The notes beneath the pieces were generated by a model, which was not told the origin of the DNA, made no database searches, and saw nothing but the letters and a program-made list of their open reading frames with translations. A stretch of 64,000 bases of DNA, taken from assembly GCA_045105235.1 (NCBI GenBank), contig JBGCDH010000032.1:62001-126000 (forward strand), given 5' to 3'. Below, piece by piece: positions 1 through 10,373 of the stretch; positions within the stretch are counted from its first letter, which is position 1, and the number at the start of each line of letters is the position of its first letter. Both the position numbers and the translations under genes were made by a program. Origin of the DNA: GCA-2684655 sp045105235. GTDB lineage: Bacteria; Planctomycetota; UBA1135; UBA2386.

Positions 1-240
1 TGGTCATGGGAGAGTGTGGCCAGGGCAGGCCGCTAGCAGTGTAGCAGGCCTCCTGGGGTTTCGTTGTTCCGCGCAAGCAGCGCTGCGGCTTCGCGACGCC
101 GCTCTTGGCGCGAACCCCTCTGCGCGGCATCCTGAAAGCAGTGGTCGAATCGGCGCGGTGTTGCGCTTTCCGGCCGATCGCATCGGGCCCCGCCGCTGCT
201 TGCGCGCTGCCCCTGCCGCTGCTTTGCCGACGCCGCCACC

Positions 241-1995
241 ATGCTGCACACCCTGCACATCCAAAATCTCGCCCTCATCGAACGCGCCGAGCTCGGCCTC
301 GCGGACGGATTGACCGTGATCTCCGGTGAGACCGGCGGCGGCAAGTCCTTGCTGATCACCGCTCTCAAATTGCTTCGTGGCGAAAAAGCGCAGGGTGCGC
401 TGGTCCGTCACGGGGCCAGCGAGCTGCAGGTCGACGGCGAGTTTCGGCTCGGGGATGGCGTCCGCAGCCAGGCTGTCGCTGAGTTTGTGCGCAACGCCTG
501 CGGCGGCATCGTCGACGACGACCTGCTGCTGGTGACGCGCATCGTCGACAAGAATGGGCGGACGCGGGTGCGGCTCGGCGGGCGCCCGGCGACGTTGACG
601 GCCCTGCGAGAACTCGGCGCCATGCTGCTCGAAATACACGGTCAGGGCGACTCGCGGGCGCTGATGCGGCCCGAGATCCAGTGTGAGACGCTGGATGCGT
701 TTGCCGGGACGGCTCCTCTCCGCGGCGAGTTTGCGGCCTCGCTGCGGGTCGCGCGAGAACTGCGCCAGCGCATCGGCGAGCTCGCCGAAGGAACCCGGGA
801 GCGCAAGCAGCGTCTCGAGTTCTTGCGGTTTCAGCACGCGGCGATGACCGAGCTGCAGCTCGGCGACGGCGAGCTGGCGCAGCTCGAGCAAGAGCACCAG
901 CTGCTCAGCAATCTCGACGCCATGCGGCTGCAGCTCGACGACGCGATGGAGGCGATGCAGGACGGCGAGCACAACGTCAGCGACCAGCTTGCCAAAGCGC
1001 TGCGCGCCGTGAAGCAGGCCGCCGGCATCGACGTGCGGCTCGAAGAGGCGTCCGAGCAGATGACGCAAATCGAGCAGCTGGTGGCCGACGTCTGTCGGCA
1101 GCTGCAGTCTGGTCAGGCACGGCTCGAGCTAGACCCTGGGCGGCTCAACCACGTGCAGGAGCGACTCGACGAGATCCACACCGCGCTGAAGCGCTTCGGG
1201 CCGACCGAGGAGGATCTGCGCCGCAATCTGATTGAGGCCACGCGCGAACTGGAGCAGGCCGAAGCGGCCGACACAGATCCGGAGTCGCTGCATGCCGAGT
1301 TGCGCGAGCTGACCGAGGCGTGCGCTGCGATTGGGCGCAAACTCGTCCGGGCGCGGACCAAAGCGGGCAAGGCGTTTGCGGCGGCCGTGGTCGCCGAGCT
1401 TCGCGATCTTGGCATGCCGCACACCGACGTGCGCATCGCCATGGCCACGGAGTTTGCGCTCGATCAGCTGCTGGACGAGGCGACCGAGCACGGGCCCGTG
1501 CCGGTCGACATCGAAGTGCGGATCAACCCAGGCGAGCCGTTCCACTCGCTGCGTGAAACCGCGTCGGGTGGCGAGCTCGCGCGGGTCGTGCTGGCGGTCA
1601 AGAAGACGCTTGCCGACCAGGACCGCGTGCCGCTGCTGGTGCTCGACGAGATCGATGCCGAGATCGGCGGCCGCCTCGGACTCGCAGTTGGCAAAAAGCT
1701 GCATGAGGTTGCGCGCCACCACCAGGTCGTCATCGTCACCCACTTGGCGCCGGTGGCCGCGTTTGCGCAGCATCACTTCTTGGTCAACAAGGAGGTGTCG
1801 CTCAAAAAGGCGGGCGGCGCAGGTTCGGCCGGAAGTGGCGAAGAACGCACGCGATCGGCGGTTCGGCGGCTTGCCGTCGAAGAGGTCGAGAAGGAGCTCG
1901 CAGCGATGGCGACCGGCGATGGCGCCGATGCCGCCTCGCTGACGCAAGCCAGGCGGCTGGTCGAGAAGGCGCGCGAGCAGTCGGCGGACTCCTAG
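241..1995 (+). CDS. recN: DNA repair ATPase RecN
   Basis: 584-residue SMC-like ATPase expected to act in the cytoplasm in recombinational repair of double-strand breaks. The N-terminus has the RecN lead-in (LHIQNLALIERAEL) and a Walker A at residues 29-36 reading GETGGGKS, where most RecN proteins have GETGAGKS. A long coiled-coil middle (about residues 160-370) is followed by the ABC signature ASGGELARVVLA, the Walker B LLVLDEIDAEIGG and the H-loop VIVTHLAPVAAFA. The length is slightly above the usual 550. The ATG start follows a GCCACC context with no obvious Shine-Dalgarno sequence. It stands alone; the 240 bases before it hold no recognisable gene. RecN is the clear assignment; other SMC-like families lack the QNLALI start. 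Confidence 0.95.
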   Translation: MLHTLHIQNLALIERAELGLADGLTVISGETGGGKSLLITALKLLRGEKAQGALVRHGASELQVDGEFRLGDGVRSQAVAEFVRNACGGIVDDDLLLVTRIVDKNGRTRVRLGGRPATLTALRELGAMLLEIHGQGDSRALMRPEIQCETLDAFAGTAPLRGEFAASLRVARELRQRIGELAEGTRERKQRLEFLRFQHAAMTELQLGDGELAQLEQEHQLLSNLDAMRLQLDDAMEAMQDGEHNVSDQLAKALRAVKQAAGIDVRLEEASEQMTQIEQLVADVCRQLQSGQARLELDPGRLNHVQERLDEIHTALKRFGPTEEDLRRNLIEATRELEQAEAADTDPESLHAELRELTEACAAIGRKLVRARTKAGKAFAAAVVAELRDLGMPHTDVRIAMATEFALDQLLDEATEHGPVPVDIEVRINPGEPFHSLRETASGGELARVVLAVKKTLADQDRVPLLVLDEIDAEIGGRLGLAVGKKLHEVARHHQVVIVTHLAPVAAFAQHHFLVNKEVSLKKAGGAGSAGSGEERTRSAVRRLAVEEVEKELAAMATGDGADAASLTQARRLVEKAREQSADS

Positions 1996-2097
1996 GCTAT
2001 TTCGGCCGATCCGAACTCAGGCAGAACGTCGTCGCAATCGACTAAATCCAGGTTGCGAACATCACGATTCGACCCGCGACGCTACTGCCTTGCGGCT

Positions 2098-2113
2098 ACG
2101 ATCTACAGATCGT
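2098..2113. promoter_or_regulatory. Perfect 7-bp inverted repeat (possible operator)
   Basis: ACGATCT and AGATCGT flank a 2-base spacer in the gap between recN and the secreted-protein pair, about 110 bases before the start at 2223. The dyad is seen directly. An operator role is only a guess; there is no T-run, so it is not a terminator. Confidence 0.2.
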
Positions 2114-2222
2114 CGTGAGAATGCGCGCCCGGCTAGGCTCATGATTACGTATTGAAAGGGCCGGATCCGGGGTTTCCACACGCGGTGAGCCGCACCGGCC
2201 AACAATTTCTTGGGAAATATTC

Positions 2223-4742
2223 ATGAATCGTATGCCTAGCAGCGCACGTTCGACCTCGAGCGCAAGCACGGTCGCGACTCTTCGTCGCCGAGTCACGGTT
2301 CTAGCCGCTTGCTGGGTGTTCTTGCTAGCTGGCACGACTACCGCCCAGGGCGATCCGGATCTACGCCCGGCGAGCCGCATGCAGCAAAACATGCAGCTGA
2401 GCAATGGTTCACAGCTGGTCATCAGCGGACTCGTTGAGTGGCAGGACGCTCACTATCGAATCCCAGGAGATCTGGTATTCGATCCAGCCGGTGGCGAGCT
2501 GCGAATAAAGCGCTGTGCTATCGTGGTCGCCGGCGACGTTGTCCTCGGGCCCAACAGCCTGCTACACATATCGGATTCCGAGTTGTCGCTCGACAATGCC
2601 TTTCCGAGGCAGCATGAGTTCCGCTGGGAAGGTGGGCATCTACACACCGAGCGCACGGTGGTCGGCGGCAACAAGATTGGCGGCACGGTGCGCATATCGC
2701 CGTTTTGGCTCAATAGCGGATACTGGTTCGCCAAGGACACCACCGTCCGCTACTCAGGCGGTATCCAGCTTGGTTGGGGCCGAGCCGGATACCATGGCCT
2801 CCCGGGCCAGCGCGGCGGTACGCTGCGCGCTGTTGGGCTCAGTGGCGGTGAGAGCGCTGATGCGCTCCACCTGAGTGGCTGGGGCAACGCAGAGCTTTCA
2901 GACAGCGTTTTTGCAATCGGTCTTTCCGTCTATCTCGATGGCCCTCAGGCGACCACGTCGAGCCTGCGGATGCCGTCTGACGACCGGCTCAATATCACCT
3001 ACGGCGACCCCGCGGTTCATCAGGGGGTCACTCATCCGCTTCCGGTTTCTCCCTATCGTCTGAAGCTGAGCAACACCCAGGTGCCGAGGTGGCATCTTCG
3101 CGTCGTTGAGGTGACCGATGGTGGTCCCCACACGAAGCTAATCCTGGACGATGCGGACAACGTATACTGCCAGATCGACGGCCATGACATCACCGGCGCG
3201 CCAGTCTTGACCGGGCCTTGGGGCGCCACGCCCCCAGGACTGCCAAGCACGACTGCACCTGGACATCATCCAATACCGCCCGGAAACTCGGTTCGAATCG
3301 CGAACTTCGAACTGCAGGCCGGCAATCGCGAGGCTCAAATCCGGGCTTGGAGCTTCTATCTACGCGGCGGTTCGAACATCACGATTACAGGGGCCTCGCG
3401 CATTTCTGAAATGTGGATGGCGAACTCTCGTGTCAACCTAATCGGAACCAGAGATTTCAACGCTGGCTTGGCGGCGAACAAGGCTTCACTTCACGGCGAC
3501 TCGCATCTCAGCATCGAACATGGTGCGCTTGGATCGTTTCATGCCTCGTCAGTGTTGCAGGCGCACGTCGAGGTGTTTGGGTGTTCAACGGTGTCGCTTA
3601 CCAACTGCCGAATCTCTGAATCGCTCCTAGTCGCAGGGGCGGAGACAAGCACCAGCACGTGCTCCGGAATGGACCTCGGCACGATCCTTCTCGACCATCC
3701 GATTGTCGACGGCACGCTAACCATTGGTGCCAGTACGCGACCTGGAGCCATCCAGCTCGTCACAGCTACTGCCGGTGAAAACACCGACCTTCAAAACCTC
3801 GGCTTCGAGAACTGGACAGGCGGTGCGCTCGACAATTGGCACCTGCGGTCGGCGACCACAGTACCGAGCAGCCACTTGCCGCCTGGCAGCAGCGGCTCGA
3901 TCGCACTTCGCTTCCAGACCCAAGGTTCTGGCGGCAGCATCGAGAAGCGCATGGAGCTTCCGCAAGGCTCTTGGGTCGATGCGATCTCGATGGTTGACGT
4001 GACGTCACAGTCCCAACCGAGCCCGCTTTCACTCCGAATTGAGGGGCTCGACGGCAATGCTATTGGGGTCGGCAACGCGGATTCAGCTGCCGCTACGTCG
4101 GCCGCCGGATGGCAGCTACTGCGGCTGGAAACCCACACGGTAACTGCTGGCGAACAATATACGTCGCTGGCGGTGACCGACGGCGTCCAGGGCCAGACCG
4201 TCGCCGTGATCGACGACATGCGCGTTCACAGCTCAAACTGGTGGGACAACGACAACCTCGGCAATCTGGGCTTCGAAGACGACCGGTTTCGAGACATGGG
4301 CATCTGGCCTGGCTTCTGGACTGCGCCAGATGGATGGTCGGTCTGGCAGGCGCAATGCACGTCGGCACTGCCACGGGCAACCGGCAACCATGCGCTCCGG
4401 CTCGTGGCGGCGGCGATTCAGGGGACGGTCTTCAAAGAGCTCAGCTTCACCAAGCCTGGCGATCAAGTCACCGTTACCGGCTACATACGCGGCACCCCAG
4501 GCCCACAGAGTCCCACCTGTTGGGTCAAGGCGTCGATCGGCGAGGGCAATGGCTTGCTCAACCGGGATACGAAATCATTCGCATCCGGAACAGCCTGGAA
4601 TGCATTCTCGATCACGCACACAGTGCCGGCTAGGCCCGCGATGCCGAGCCGCAGCGACTTCACGCGAATTGTCTTCGAGTGCTTCGGAGGCGCGGGCAAT
4701 GCAATGTTCCTGGATGACCTGCAGGTCTCCATTACCCGGTGA
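2223..4742 (+). CDS. Large secreted beta-helix-like protein with two C-terminal jelly-roll-like repeats
   Basis: 839 residues. A signal peptide is visible: basic RRR at 21-23, a hydrophobic stretch to about 38, and likely cleavage near TTTAQ at 41. Residues 60-510 are rich in short beta-strand-like segments with G, N, S and T turns, resembling parallel beta-helix or pectin-lyase-like folds. The C-terminus holds two related blocks, about 522-671 and 678-839, each opening with NLGFE and continuing with W-rich and SIALRF/HALRLV strands, resembling carbohydrate-binding jelly-roll domains. It is expected to be exported and may bind polysaccharide. The stop overlaps the next start by 4 bases (GTGA), so the two genes are probably co-translated. 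The local sequence looks less GC-rich than neighbouring housekeeping genes. No enzyme motif was recognised. Confidence 0.7.
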   Translation: MNRMPSSARSTSSASTVATLRRRVTVLAACWVFLLAGTTTAQGDPDLRPASRMQQNMQLSNGSQLVISGLVEWQDAHYRIPGDLVFDPAGGELRIKRCAIVVAGDVVLGPNSLLHISDSELSLDNAFPRQHEFRWEGGHLHTERTVVGGNKIGGTVRISPFWLNSGYWFAKDTTVRYSGGIQLGWGRAGYHGLPGQRGGTLRAVGLSGGESADALHLSGWGNAELSDSVFAIGLSVYLDGPQATTSSLRMPSDDRLNITYGDPAVHQGVTHPLPVSPYRLKLSNTQVPRWHLRVVEVTDGGPHTKLILDDADNVYCQIDGHDITGAPVLTGPWGATPPGLPSTTAPGHHPIPPGNSVRIANFELQAGNREAQIRAWSFYLRGGSNITITGASRISEMWMANSRVNLIGTRDFNAGLAANKASLHGDSHLSIEHGALGSFHASSVLQAHVEVFGCSTVSLTNCRISESLLVAGAETSTSTCSGMDLGTILLDHPIVDGTLTIGASTRPGAIQLVTATAGENTDLQNLGFENWTGGALDNWHLRSATTVPSSHLPPGSSGSIALRFQTQGSGGSIEKRMELPQGSWVDAISMVDVTSQSQPSPLSLRIEGLDGNAIGVGNADSAAATSAAGWQLLRLETHTVTAGEQYTSLAVTDGVQGQTVAVIDDMRVHSSNWWDNDNLGNLGFEDDRFRDMGIWPGFWTAPDGWSVWQAQCTSALPRATGNHALRLVAAAIQGTVFKELSFTKPGDQVTVTGYIRGTPGPQSPTCWVKASIGEGNGLLNRDTKSFASGTAWNAFSITHTVPARPAMPSRSDFTRIVFECFGGAGNAMFLDDLQVSITR

Positions 4743-5890
4743 GCGGATCCGTGCGAATCCTAGCAACAACAATCGTCCTGCTGGCCACGCCTCTGAGTGC
4801 CCAATACGTCTGGCCGCCGCAGTACGCGTCCCAGCCGGGTGGCTCGGCTCAGAACGCGCCTTTCACGGTCTACGATGATGCTCGACGCAGCGCTCGATCG
4901 ATGACGATCATCCGCGCGTCCTCGCTACCGTTCAGCGCAGGTACTGTCCTTAACGAGATCGCCTTTCGACGTGATGCCGTCCATGCGACCCCTTATGTCG
5001 GCCGCCGTGGCCGTATCAAGGTGCAGTTAGGCATCGCGCGGCCCGGCAACATCGACCATCCGACTACTAGCTTTGACCTCAACTATGCGTCAACGCCGAC
5101 GTTCGTCCTCGACGAAACCAAGGCAACCAGTGATATTGTCCCTGCGGTCGGAGTCCCATCCGGTACTCCGGGTTTCGACCTACGGCTAGTCTTTGCACGA
5201 CCGTGGCAATATCCCGGCGGGGATCTGGTGGTCGACATCTTCCATGTTGGAGCCACCGCCGGCGAATGGCGCCGCGATGCAGTTTTCGTGCCAGACGGTG
5301 AAATCGGCGACTTCTCGTTCACCCGGCCGGGTTGTCCGGGCTCCAACGGCCGAACGCCGCGCAACCTAGCTCGCCCCGAAACGGCAGTTCCAGGCGGCAC
5401 GCTGACTCTCGAGCTGTTCGAAGCCATGCGCCCTGCCGGCGGGGTGGCTGGATTTGCCATCAACCTGGTGGGGCTCGATGGGAATTCACATAGTGGATTG
5501 CCGCTTCCGTTTGACTTGCACACTATTGGCTTTCCAGTGGGGTGCTGGCTTGCAACCAGTATCGGAGTTAGTCAGCTCGTCGCAACACAGCCGTCGGCAG
5601 CCGGGTACGGCCACGCAGGCACCGCAAGTGCACAGGCTCAGTATCCGCTACCTGGCTCTCCCTCACTCACAAGCGTTCAGCTTTGGTCGCAATGGCTGTG
5701 CGCCGATTTTTCCATCGCCGCACCGATCGGTTTAACCGTTTCAAACGCGATACGCATAACGCTCGGTGAGCCCGCGACGGGTTCGTCACCTATCGCTCAG
5801 ACTATCTGGTCGTACGGGGCGAAAGGTGGCGAAGTAGATTCAGGCACCGTTGCAGCCGGGACATACGTGCCCGTGATCGAATTCCGCTAA
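4739..5890 (+). CDS. Secreted protein of unknown function
   Basis: 383 residues, starting at a GTG that overlaps the stop of the upstream gene (GTGA). The signal peptide spans residues 1-21 with cleavage after LSA, before QYVWPP. The mature protein is beta-rich. Its second half (from about residue 240) has GCWLATSIGVSQLV and later WLCADFSIAAPIGLTVSNAIRI, which resembles the C-terminal modules of other exported proteins in this window. Translational coupling suggests it works with the upstream large secreted protein, perhaps as a surface partner; this is inference. No catalytic motif was found. Confidence 0.65.
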   Translation: MSGSVRILATTIVLLATPLSAQYVWPPQYASQPGGSAQNAPFTVYDDARRSARSMTIIRASSLPFSAGTVLNEIAFRRDAVHATPYVGRRGRIKVQLGIARPGNIDHPTTSFDLNYASTPTFVLDETKATSDIVPAVGVPSGTPGFDLRLVFARPWQYPGGDLVVDIFHVGATAGEWRRDAVFVPDGEIGDFSFTRPGCPGSNGRTPRNLARPETAVPGGTLTLELFEAMRPAGGVAGFAINLVGLDGNSHSGLPLPFDLHTIGFPVGCWLATSIGVSQLVATQPSAAGYGHAGTASAQAQYPLPGSPSLTSVQLWSQWLCADFSIAAPIGLTVSNAIRITLGEPATGSSPIAQTIWSYGAKGGEVDSGTVAAGTYVPVIEFR

Positions 5891-6163
5891 CGAGAGGCGT
5901 GACGATCGGAGCAGGTCGCTGAGCACTTCAGCCGCGAAGCATCCGAAAATTCCGCAGCCTCAATTTCGGCCGGAAGCTTGGACTTCGAGATCGCGAGGCG
6001 CCGATGCTCGATCCGTGATTCTAAGCCGGTAGGTGGTGTTGAAGATGGAATCGATCCGTTGCCGCCGGTGATGCGCCAAAATCTTGGTAGATCCGTTGGT
6101 GGGCGCTTCGTTTGATGCGAATTCACTCGAGAGACTGCTTCTGCTTGGCCGCGCGCGGGCGAT

Positions 6164-7819
<1,656 letters not shown>

Positions 7820-7958
7820 GTCGAAATCATGGCGGCGATTCCGTCGCGTTGCGACGTTTTGCCGGGTGAGCCCGGGCTGCTCACGGGCTAGACTGTTTCC
7901 GCCGCAGTGCGGCGCCTCCTGACTGGACGCAATACCGACTGGACTTTCGACCGACCCC

Positions 7959-8924
7959 GTGCTGACTCCCTTCCTGCTCGAACGCCGGCTCCTGCCGAAG
8001 GTCTGGGGCGGCCGTGCGCTCGCGACGGAGCTTGGCATCCCGCTGCCGGACGGTCCGGACCCCTACGGCGAGTCCTGGGAGCTGTTCGACCGGCCCGACG
8101 GCTCGAGCGGCGTGCGCGGCTCCGATCTGACCCTTGCGGACCTGATCCAGCGCGACCCCGAGGCCTTGGTCGGGCGCGGCGTTCGACTCGGCCACAACGG
8201 CACGTTCCCGCTGCTGCTCAAGTTTATTGACGCCCAGCAGGGCCTGTCGCTGCAGGTGCACCCGGACGATCAGCAGACGCGCACGGACATGGGCAAAAAC
8301 GAGTGCTGCTTGATCCTGCGCTCGGACGTCAATGGCCGGATCGTGCACGGCGTCAAGCCGGGCGTCGATCGCGACGACTTCTTGGCGCGCTGGGAGACCG
8401 AAGAGGTCGAGCAGATGCTCTACTCGTTCCGCCCCGAGGCCGGCGACCTCGTGCACATTCCGCCGGGCACACCGCACGGCATCGGCCCCGGCATCCTATG
8501 CTTTGAGGTCCAGGAAAATAGCGACGTCACCTACCGGTTCTATGACTGGGGGCGTGGCCGAGAAACGCATACCGACGATGCGCGCGATGTGGTGCGCATG
8601 GTCGTCAATGAACGCCCGCCCGTCCAGCGAACCACTTCGCTGTCCGATGGCGGCGAACTGATGTTGGCGACCGAGCACTTTGTCGTGCGGCGCTACGAGA
8701 CCGATCGCGCGATCCAGATGCCTACCCACGGCCGCTATCTCACCGTCACCGCGCTTGGCGGCGCGGGACGCCTCTCTTGGCAGATCGACGGCGTCGCCGG
8801 CGAATTGCTGCTCGGCCGGGCCGACACGGCGCTGGTGCCGGCTTGCGTCGAGAAGGTGACCGTAGAGCCCGTCGGCAGCCCGGCGAAGCTAGACTTCGTC
8901 GCCTGTGATCCGGGGGCCGTCTAG
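7959..8924 (+). CDS. manA: Mannose-6-phosphate isomerase, class I type
   Basis: 321-residue cytoplasmic zinc enzyme interconverting mannose 6-phosphate and fructose 6-phosphate, feeding GDP-mannose and polysaccharide synthesis. Zinc and active-site positions are visible: Q99 and H101 in LQVHPDD, E115 in GKNECC, and H173 in IPPGTPHGIGPG. The N-terminal WGG and the FDRPDG strand are also typical. The length fits the short (Bacillus-type) ManA proteins. The start is GTG at 7959. The stop TAG shares its last base with the GTG start of the following pseudouridine synthase gene, so the two are likely one transcription unit. It is divergent from the YfcC-type transporter. Confidence 0.93.
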   Translation: MLTPFLLERRLLPKVWGGRALATELGIPLPDGPDPYGESWELFDRPDGSSGVRGSDLTLADLIQRDPEALVGRGVRLGHNGTFPLLLKFIDAQQGLSLQVHPDDQQTRTDMGKNECCLILRSDVNGRIVHGVKPGVDRDDFLARWETEEVEQMLYSFRPEAGDLVHIPPGTPHGIGPGILCFEVQENSDVTYRFYDWGRGRETHTDDARDVVRMVVNERPPVQRTTSLSDGGELMLATEHFVVRRYETDRAIQMPTHGRYLTVTALGGAGRLSWQIDGVAGELLLGRADTALVPACVEKVTVEPVGSPAKLDFVACDPGAV

Positions 8925-10261
8925 TGGCACGCCGACACGTCGATCGCAAGCCCGGTGAGCGCCTGTCCCGCGGGGCTGGCGGCAAATCCCGAGGCGGTCC
9001 GAAGCCGGGCGGCAAGCCGGGTAGCCAGAGGTCCGGTGGCACCCGAAATGCCAGCAACCGGAGTAGCGGTAGCTCCGACAGGCGGGGGCCAGGCGCCGAC
9101 CGCAAACCGTCGAGCCAAGGCCGAAACGTCACGGGCGGCAGTCGTCGCCGTGAAGAAGGGCTGATCGTCAAGCCGAGCACGGTGCTCGGGGATGCTGAGT
9201 CCGTCAAAGACGGCAAGATTCGCCTCAACCACTTCTTGGCGAGGGCTGGCGTTTGCAGCCGTCGTTTGGCCGACGAGCACATCGCTTCGGGGCGTGTTCA
9301 GGTCAATGGCGAGATCATTCGGGAGCTCGGCGTGCGCGTCGATCCGATCGAAGACGACGTGCTTTTTGACGGCATGCGGCTCGAGCCCGAAAAGTCGGTT
9401 TACGTGCTGCTCAACAAGCCCAAGGGCGTTGTTTGCACCAATGCCGACAACGAGCAGAAGAAGCGCGTTGTCGACCTTCTGCCGACGATTCGGGGCCGCA
9501 TCTTCACGGTGGGTCGCCTCGATATGGACAGCGAGGGGCTGCTGCTCATCACCAATGACGGCGCATTCGCCCAGGAGATGACGCACCCGCGCTACGGCGT
9601 GGCCAAGCTTTACTCGGTGGTTGTGCGCGGCCGCGTCGAGGACGGTGTTCTCGACAAGGCGCGCGGCGGTGTGTGGCTGTCCGAAGGGCCGACGGGCGGC
9701 ATGCAGCTCAAGATCGACCGCATGACCAAGGAGCGCAGCTACCTCAAGGTGACGCTGCGCGAGGGCAAGAACCGCGAGATTCGGCGCGTGTTCGCCAAGC
9801 TCGGCTTCCCGGTCGTCTCGCTCAAGCGCGTGCGCATCGGTCAGCTCAACCTGCACGGCTTGCGCGACGGCGACTGGCGCTTCCTGCGGCTCGACGAAGT
9901 GGCCAAGCTGCGCGATCTGGCGCGGAGTGAGCTGGAGCAGGCGCCGCCGGAACGTCCGCGCAGCCGGCCGGCGTCACGCTCGGTCGTCAAACGCGTGGCC
10001 AAGACCGTTGAGCGAGTTCCGGCGAGAGCTTCCGCGGGCCGTTCGACCGGTGGGCCCGCTGGTCGACCAAGCAGCCGTAGCTCCGCCCCGTCCGGGCGCG
10101 GTGCGTCCGGATCGAGTAGGTCCGGATCGAGCAGGTCCGGTGCGGGCAAGTCCGGATTGGGCAAGTCTGGCACGGGCAAGTCTGGCACGGGCCGGTCTGG
10201 CACGGGCCGGTCCGGGCCGAAATCTTCGCGCGGCGGCGCGCGTCGATCGACAAAGCGATAG
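8924..10261 (+). CDS. RsuA/RluB-type pseudouridine synthase with repetitive basic tails
   Basis: 445 residues. An S4 RNA-binding domain occupies about residues 97-155 (KIRLNHFLARAGVCSRR, GRVQVNGEII). It is followed by the synthase domain with YVLLNKPKGVVCTN, the catalytic-aspartate motif GRLDMDSEGLLLITND (Asp near 201), and EGKNREIRRVFAKLGFPV. It should isomerise a uridine in rRNA, with RluB (23S) most likely, but the target position is not readable. The first 90 residues are Gly/Arg/Ser-rich. The last 100 are an Arg/Ser/Gly/Ala tail ending in tandem five-residue units such as GKSGT and GRSGT. Both ends are low-complexity additions to a core of about 240 residues. The GTG start overlaps the manA stop by one base. 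Confidence 0.88.
   Translation: MARRHVDRKPGERLSRGAGGKSRGGPKPGGKPGSQRSGGTRNASNRSSGSSDRRGPGADRKPSSQGRNVTGGSRRREEGLIVKPSTVLGDAESVKDGKIRLNHFLARAGVCSRRLADEHIASGRVQVNGEIIRELGVRVDPIEDDVLFDGMRLEPEKSVYVLLNKPKGVVCTNADNEQKKRVVDLLPTIRGRIFTVGRLDMDSEGLLLITNDGAFAQEMTHPRYGVAKLYSVVVRGRVEDGVLDKARGGVWLSEGPTGGMQLKIDRMTKERSYLKVTLREGKNREIRRVFAKLGFPVVSLKRVRIGQLNLHGLRDGDWRFLRLDEVAKLRDLARSELEQAPPERPRSRPASRSVVKRVAKTVERVPARASAGRSTGGPAGRPSSRSSAPSGRGASGSSRSGSSRSGAGKSGLGKSGTGKSGTGRSGTGRSGPKSSRGGARRSTKR
10106..10220 (+). repeat. 15-bp tandem repeats in the pseudouridine synthase tail
   Basis: About seven degenerate 15-base units (for example TCTGGCACGGGCAAG and TCCGGATCGAGCAGG) encode SG-x-(K/R)-like pentapeptides. The reading frame is kept throughout, consistent with slippage-driven expansion inside a disordered tail. 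Confidence 0.8.
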
Positions 10262-10373
10262 CGATCGCGATTGCGACGGCGACCGCGGCGATGTCCCCGT
10301 CCGTGTGGCGAAGATCGGCTGCAGTGAGGGTGTCGCGAAGTAAGTGTGGCTGTGCGCCATCACGGAGGGAACG

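Noticed and set aside
1129..1947. Minus-strand frame within recN
   Set aside because: Antisense shadow with no recognisable motif.
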